In this document: positions 4,433-6,958 of the stretch, one piece after another
Layout of the letters: each line of letters opens with the position of its first letter
Numbering within the stretch: position 1 is the first letter of the stretch
Assembly (NCBI GenBank): GCA_030746455.1
Contig: JASLMQ010001045.1
Coordinates: 1 to 6,958, forward strand
Reading direction: 5' to 3'
From: Candidatus Latescibacterota bacterium
GTDB taxonomy: Bacteria > Latescibacterota > UBA2968 > GCA-2709665
Length of the DNA: 6,958 nt
The notes under the pieces: model-generated
Database searches by the model: none
Told to the model about the DNA's origin: nothing
What the model saw: only the letters and a program-made list of their open reading frames with translations
Position numbers and translations under genes: made by a program

Positions 4433-5959
4433 TCAGGATACGGCGACGGGAGCGCTCGCGGTGACTTCCTTCAGCACCGGAAAAGCGAGGGTGAAGCACG
4501 ATCCCTCACCTGGCGTGCTCTCAACGGCGATCTTCGCGCCGTGGCGATCCAGGATCGTCCTGACGATGGGCAAGCCGAGACCGGTCCCCCTCCCGTCGGG
4601 CTTCGTGGTGAAGAACGGCTCGAAGATGCGATCCAGATCGTCCGTGGCAATTCCTGGTCCCGTGTCCCGAACGGTGCACTCGATCCGCTCACCGTCATGC
4701 GACGCCCTTGCCCACAGGCCTAGCACCTTGGTATTGGAACGCTCCATGGCCTGCGCCGCATTGACGATCAGGTTGCGGAACACCTGCTCGATCTGGTGTC
4801 GATCGCCCTTGATTGCCGGAAGATCCCCGTCGAGATCGCATTCGACCTCGCAGTACTTGATGATTCCTAGAGGGCCGAGCGTGTCAAGTACCTTCTCGAT
4901 TTCGGGCCGCAGGTGCAGGGCCTCCCACTTGCTGTCGGCGGGCTTCCCGATATTGGTCATCTCCTGGATCAGGTCCAGCATCTGATCCACCGCGGGTTGG
5001 ATCCGACCCAACCACTGGCCGAGGGATTCGGTCTGCCCGTCCTCCAGGCAGGCGGAGGCCAGCTCCGTGTTGCCAGAGATGATCTGCAGCGGAGTCTTGA
5101 ACTCGTGGGCGATGCGTGGAGCCAGCTGCCCGAGGAGAGACAGCCGCTCGGCGTGGAGGAGCTGCTGTTCCATCTGGGTCCTCTCTGACCGGTCCTCGAC
5201 GACGTGCAACCGTGCGATGCGACGGCCCCGCTCGTCCAGGATGTCGCGGAAGTGCATCAGGACAGGCAGGCTCTCACCGTTCCTCCGGCGATGTGAAGCC
5301 TTGAGCTCGAACTGCCCATCCGGGGAGCTCAGCGGTCCAGGTGCGGATTCCACGGCTCCGAAGAGATCCGACGCCGGCCTTCCCACAAGCTCTTCGGCAG
5401 GATAGCCATACATCTTCTCCGCCTTCCCGTTGACGGTGAGGATCCGGCCTTCCTGGTCGGTCGAGATGATGCCGAACGGTGCGGCATCGATCAGGTGCTC
5501 CAGGAACCGCTCGCGCTCGGCAATGCCGAGTTGGAGATGGCTCCTGGTCTGAAGCAGATCCCCGAGGAGGACCCGGGTGTCCACGATGCGCCTTCGCTCG
5601 CGAAGGGCCTTTTCCACCCTGAGCCTCAGGTCGAGGTCCGTGAACGGTTTCAGCAGCAGACACTGGGCGCCGGCCTCCATGGCGCGCACGGCCGTTTCCT
5701 GGTCCGATCTGTCGGTAATGACCATCGGTACCGTAGTAGGATCGCTCATTCGAAACCGCTGGATGGCCTCGATGCCGTCGAGTCCCGGCAGGTCGATCTC
5801 GGTGATCAGAAGGTCGAAGGCGACCTGGCTGAACTCGTGGAGGCCCTCTTCGGCAGAGCAGACCGCACGGACGTGGTGGCCCAGGGAATCCAGCGTCTGG
5901 GAAACGGCATCCTGTATCTCTTTGTCGTCGTCGATCAGCAAGGTCTTGGTCTGCATCAT
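4433..5959 (-). CDS. Soluble sensor histidine kinase, REC-PAS-HisKA-HATPase, atypical receiver
   Basis: A 508-residue histidine kinase with no membrane segment, so cytoplasmic. Order: receiver (about 5-125), linker helix, PAS (about 150-262, IISTDQEGRILTVN then YGYPAEELVGR), HisKA with phospho-acceptor His285 in HEFKTPL, then HATPase with N-box Asn396 and Asn400, G1 DTGPGI (432-437), F-box FEPFF (446-450) and G2 GRGTGLGL (456-463). The kinase core looks intact. The receiver keeps Asp10/Asp11, Thr82 and Lys104, but the phosphoacceptor position is Glu54 (LLITEIDLPGLDG; codon GAG at 5800-5798) instead of Asp. It therefore probably cannot be phosphorylated normally and may behave as permanently switched. 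Its ATG overlaps the stop of the upstream response regulator (ATGA), with AGGGGG 7 bases upstream, implying translational coupling and a shared pathway. The PAS ligand is unknown. Confidence 0.93.
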   Translation of the reverse strand: MMQTKTLLIDDDKEIQDAVSQTLDSLGHHVRAVCSAEEGLHEFSQVAFDLLITEIDLPGLDGIEAIQRFRMSDPTTVPMVITDRSDQETAVRAMEAGAQCLLLKPFTDLDLRLRVEKALRERRRIVDTRVLLGDLLQTRSHLQLGIAERERFLEHLIDAAPFGIISTDQEGRILTVNGKAEKMYGYPAEELVGRPASDLFGAVESAPGPLSSPDGQFELKASHRRRNGESLPVLMHFRDILDERGRRIARLHVVEDRSERTQMEQQLLHAERLSLLGQLAPRIAHEFKTPLQIISGNTELASACLEDGQTESLGQWLGRIQPAVDQMLDLIQEMTNIGKPADSKWEALHLRPEIEKVLDTLGPLGIIKYCEVECDLDGDLPAIKGDRHQIEQVFRNLIVNAAQAMERSNTKVLGLWARASHDGERIECTVRDTGPGIATDDLDRIFEPFFTTKPDGRGTGLGLPIVRTILDRHGAKIAVESTPGEGSCFTLAFPVLKEVTASAPVAVS

Positions 5960-6717
5960 ACCTCTGCCCCCTGTGAATCAAGAGTCACGGTGGCCTCACC
6001 CGGGGGAGACGATCCGAGGGGGTCCCGGGGCATCCCCTCGCGGCTCGCCGGCTTCGATCCGTAGAAAGCGTGCTCTCCCAGCATCTCGATGCGCCGGCGC
6101 AGGTCGGCCAGGAGGCTGGGCATCTCGCGTCTCACGAAGTCGATCTGGTCTCGCCGTTCCGGATCCAGGGCGCGCGGGGACTCGATCCAATCCACCACGG
6201 CGAACCAGAAGGTCTCGAGGCCCTGCAGATCGGTGAGGGCCGATGCCACGAGGGCCTGGTGCCCGGCGTCCACGACCGAGGGGGCCGCCTTCTGCTTGAT
6301 GACCGAGGGCCCCAGAAGGGAGTCCTGATACTCGCGCAGCAGGTTCGCCTCCAGGCGGCTGCGCGCTTCCGCACGCTCCACGCAGCCCTGCAGGTCGGTG
6401 AACCGAACCGGTTTCTTGAGGTAGTCGAACGCTCCCTGCTGGAGTGCCTGTATGGCAATCTCCTCGTCCCCGTGACCCGTGACAAGGATGACCGGCATCC
6501 CCGGGAACCGGACTCGGGCAGCCTTCAGGAAGTCGATCCCGTCCATCCTCGGCATCCGAATGTCGCTCACGATGAGTCCGATGTCATCACGCTCCTCGAG
6601 CACCCTCAGGGCCATTGCGCCATCTCCCGCGGAGATCACGTTGTAGCCGCAGTCCTCGAGGAAGTCCGAGAGAACGCGGACAACTTCCTCTTCGTCGTCT
6701 ACGAGCAGGATGGTCAT
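5956..6717 (-). CDS. Response regulator, receiver plus unassigned helical C-terminal region
   Basis: A 253-residue response regulator. The receiver (1-120) is complete: acidic pair Asp7/Asp8, phosphoacceptor Asp52 in VSDIRMPRMDG, Thr80 and Lys102 in YLKKP. After it comes about 130 residues with no HTH, AAA+, GGDEF or other output domain that I recognise. Residues 155-215 look helical, with charged and hydrophobic spacing (LTDLQGLETFWFAVVDW, then RREMPSLLADLRRRIEML), and could bind a partner such as a kinase. The frame is open to 6876, but I start at the ATG at 6717: GAGGA lies 8 bases upstream and MTILLVDD is the normal receiver opening. It follows a truncated kinase by 67 bases and overlaps the next kinase by 4, so it likely passes phosphate or signal between the two. 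Most similar receivers are found in NtrC-type or hybrid-kinase systems. Confidence 0.9.
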   Translation of the reverse strand: MTILLVDDEEEVVRVLSDFLEDCGYNVISAGDGAMALRVLEERDDIGLIVSDIRMPRMDGIDFLKAARVRFPGMPVILVTGHGDEEIAIQALQQGAFDYLKKPVRFTDLQGCVERAEARSRLEANLLREYQDSLLGPSVIKQKAAPSVVDAGHQALVASALTDLQGLETFWFAVVDWIESPRALDPERRDQIDFVRREMPSLLADLRRRIEMLGEHAFYGSKPASREGMPRDPLGSSPPGEATVTLDSQGAEV

Positions 6718-6784
6718 CGCATGCTTCCTCTCACGTGGGAGCGCCCGCCACCATCTGGACAGGCGTGCCATGTGGTCGCTAAGA

Positions 6785-6958
6785 TTACCCGGCCCGCCTG
6801 TTCTGAGCGGGCAGTGAGATGGTGACGGTGGTGCCCTCGCCGACTTCCGACCGGGCTGAGATCGTTCCCCCCGCATCCTCGACGATGGACTTGGAGATGG
6901 CCAACCCCAGTCCCGTTCCCTTGTCTGGTTCCTTCGTCGTGAAGAACGGATCGAACAC
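6785..6958 (-). CDS. Sensor histidine kinase, C-terminal ATPase end (partial)
   Basis: The last 57 residues of a histidine kinase, cut by the window edge. The frame is open through base 6958 and ends at TAA (6787-6785). Visible are the F-box FDPFFTTK, the G2 box [13 protein letters not shown] and the usual end [21 protein letters not shown]. These belong to the HATPase_c ATP-binding domain. Input domain, histidine and any membrane segments lie outside the window. It ends 67 bases before the response regulator on the same strand, so it is probably the cognate kinase in the same operon. The F and G2 boxes resemble those of the downstream REC-PAS kinase, as expected of the fold; they do not prove a recent duplication. 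Confidence 0.9.
   Translation of the reverse strand: MFDPFFTTKEPDKGTGLGLAISKSIVEDAGGTISARSEVGEGTTVTISLPAQNRRAG

Noticed and set aside
4071..4499. Minus-strand open frame of 142 codons in the 390-base gap
   Set aside because: It runs into the kinase coding region in another frame and its product is Pro/Ser/Arg-rich low-complexity with no family; the C-rich composition explains its openness.
6757..6774. TGGCAC on the minus strand in the kinase-regulator gap as a sigma-54 promoter
   Set aside because: The -24 half matches, but the position of the -12 TTGC box reads TCCA, so the promoter is not supported.
6070..6825. Plus-strand open frame of 251 codons opposite the response regulator
   Set aside because: The minus strand carries an intact receiver with all key residues; the plus-strand product shows no motif.
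6718..6876. Longer starts for the response regulator (ATG at 6876 or 6771)
   Set aside because: They would overlap the kinase end or add a tail unlike a receiver, and lack a Shine-Dalgarno; the ATG at 6717 has one and begins the receiver normally.

Overview
The window is GC-rich (roughly 60-65% by eye) and every gene I accept lies on the minus strand, so transcription runs from high to low coordinates. Coding capacity, two-component signalling proteins, a lipoprotein signal and Shine-Dalgarno sites all point to a bacterium. The mix of genes (GIN-domain lipoprotein, cytosolic REC-PAS-kinase, creatininase-family and P1/NylC-like hydrolases) would suit an uncultured soil or sediment lineage such as Gemmatimonadota or Acidobacteriota. 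That placement is inference, because no taxonomic marker gene is present.

Layout in the direction of transcription. (1) 6958-4433 is a signalling block: the C-terminal end of a histidine kinase cut by the window edge, a response regulator with an intact receiver and an unassigned helical tail, and a soluble REC-PAS-HisKA-HATPase kinase whose receiver has Glu in place of the phosphoacceptor Asp. The last two genes overlap by 4 bases (ATGA). (2) 4432-4043 is a 390-base gap with a C-rich, G-poor transcript segment, repeated GGTCAA sites and a 7-bp inverted repeat just before the next gene. (3) 4042-2395 holds an orphan PhnD-like periplasmic binding protein and, 19 bases later, a GIN/DUF2807 lipoprotein with six SGAS turns. 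No ABC permease or ATPase is nearby. (4) 2394-264 holds two amide-bond hydrolases: a creatininase-family metalloenzyme, then an N-terminal-nucleophile hydrolase closely resembling nylon-oligomer hydrolase NylC, with the autocleavage site and catalytic residues in place. They are separated by a 167-base gap with a compound hairpin. (5) 263-1 is non-coding and rich in repeats: heptanucleotide units, a 12-bp palindrome and C/G homopolymer tracts.

How the parts may work together is inference. The kinases and regulator could form a phosphorelay tuned by a ligand captured by the binding protein. The two hydrolases could act in series on cyclic or linear amides (ring opening, then oligomer cleavage). 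Nothing in the sequence directly links the signalling block to the hydrolases. The least ordinary items are the receiver with Glu54, the orphan binding protein beside kinases, and the NylC-like/creatininase pair.
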